Assembly: GCF_049306965.1 (NCBI RefSeq)
Contig: NC_133180.1
Span: 44,599,001-44,663,000 of the forward strand
Direction of reading: 5' to 3'
DNA: 64,000 bases
Source of the DNA: Danio rerio
Taxonomy: Eukaryota; Chordata; Actinopteri; Cypriniformes; Danionidae
The translations under genes and the position numbers were made by a program. Positions 63,545 to 64,000 of the stretch are shown here, one piece after another (position 1 is the stretch's first letter; the number at the start of each line of letters is the position of its first letter). Below the pieces are notes generated by a model. The model was given only the letters and a program-made list of their open reading frames with translations, did not search any database and was not told the DNA's origin.

Positions 63545-64000
63545 CCTTTTGAGTAAAGTCAAAGTGAGGGACATTGCCATGATGCAACTTGGGCCCCACC
63601 CTGGAGCCAGGCCTGGGTTTGGGGATTGCAGTCTTCCCTATGGAACCCGGGCTGGCACAGCCACAAAGAGTGATGTGGTACCCTCCACCTGTCACACACC
63701 TCCTGCAGAAGGAGCCAGTGCATTAGACACAGCAACTAGCTCTCGGGACATGGAATGTCACCTCACTGACAAGGAAGGATTCTGAATAAATGCGGGAGGT
63801 TGAATTGTTCTGACAGGAGATAGCTCCCATGTGTTGAAGCCTCCCTAGAAAAGTCTGTGCCAGGGTACTGGAGAGGTCAATGAGGCTGATGGCTAAACCT
63901 CAGATTCAGGAGAAACAATGCAGAATTTGTTCAGGTCGTGGAACAGCTCTGCACCCTCTTCTCTAGTGTGTTTGAGGTTTCATGGGAGTCACCTGTTCAG
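63545..64000 (+). mobile_element. LINE fragment (non-LTR retrotransposon) in a bdp1 intron
   Basis: The plus strand carries text recalling a fish LINE ORF2 5' region: the reading frame includes a piece like DMECHLTDKEGF where related elements have WNVTSL-GKE. From about 63910 there is a segment (GGTCGTGGAACAGCTCTGCA) that precedes the reverse transcriptase domain in those elements. The two are too close, implying an internal deletion, and the frame is broken. It runs off the right edge. Clade not assigned. Confidence 0.55.

Overview
The window is vertebrate nuclear DNA from a cyprinid fish, almost certainly zebrafish (Danio rerio) or a close relative. Spliced genes have GT-AG introns, the non-coding DNA is AT-rich, and it is crowded with DANA-type tRNA-derived SINEs, short non-autonomous DNA transposons (often with 8-bp target duplications), a Tc1-like element and long (TA)n/(TG)n tracts. 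Family names come from memory of typical zebrafish repeats; no database was searched.

Layout. 1-21.5 kb is a gene-poor, repeat-rich stretch in which I can support no host gene. 21.6-35.4 kb (+) holds a complete inducible-type nitric oxide synthase gene (nos2, probably nos2a): one non-coding exon plus 25 coding exons, 1079 codons. 35.7-36.6 kb is a nest of DNA transposons. 36.7-43.9 kb (-) is smn1, eight coding exons and 281 codons, plus a probable non-coding last exon beyond a transposon. 45.4-46.45 kb (+) is hspb11/ift25, five exons and 134 codons, with a near-ideal RFX X-box just upstream. 47.3-57.74 kb (-) is mccc2, 17 exons and 566 codons. 57.9-60.3 kb is a 2.36-kb transposon-like element filled with a roughly 60-bp minisatellite. 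60.6-61.8 kb is a decayed Tc1-like transposon. 62.8-63.5 kb (-) holds the last exons of a gene I read as bdp1; its next intron contains a LINE fragment that runs off the window.

The genes are not an operon and serve separate functions: NO production in immunity (nos2), snRNP assembly (smn1), intraflagellar transport (hspb11), leucine catabolism in mitochondria (mccc2) and RNA polymerase III initiation (bdp1). bdp1 next to mccc2, with smn1 nearby, recalls human 5q13; nos2 and hspb11 lie on other chromosomes in human. nos2 and smn1 converge, smn1 and hspb11 diverge from a 1.5-kb intergenic region, and hspb11 and mccc2 converge on a 14-bp palindrome that supplies AATAAA to both strands.

The observations most worth a second look are the minisatellite-bearing element at the mccc2 promoter, the X-box at hspb11, the shared poly(A) palindrome, the possible extra 3' exon of smn1, and several nested transposons with intact target-site duplications. 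I recognised no LTR retrovirus-like element.
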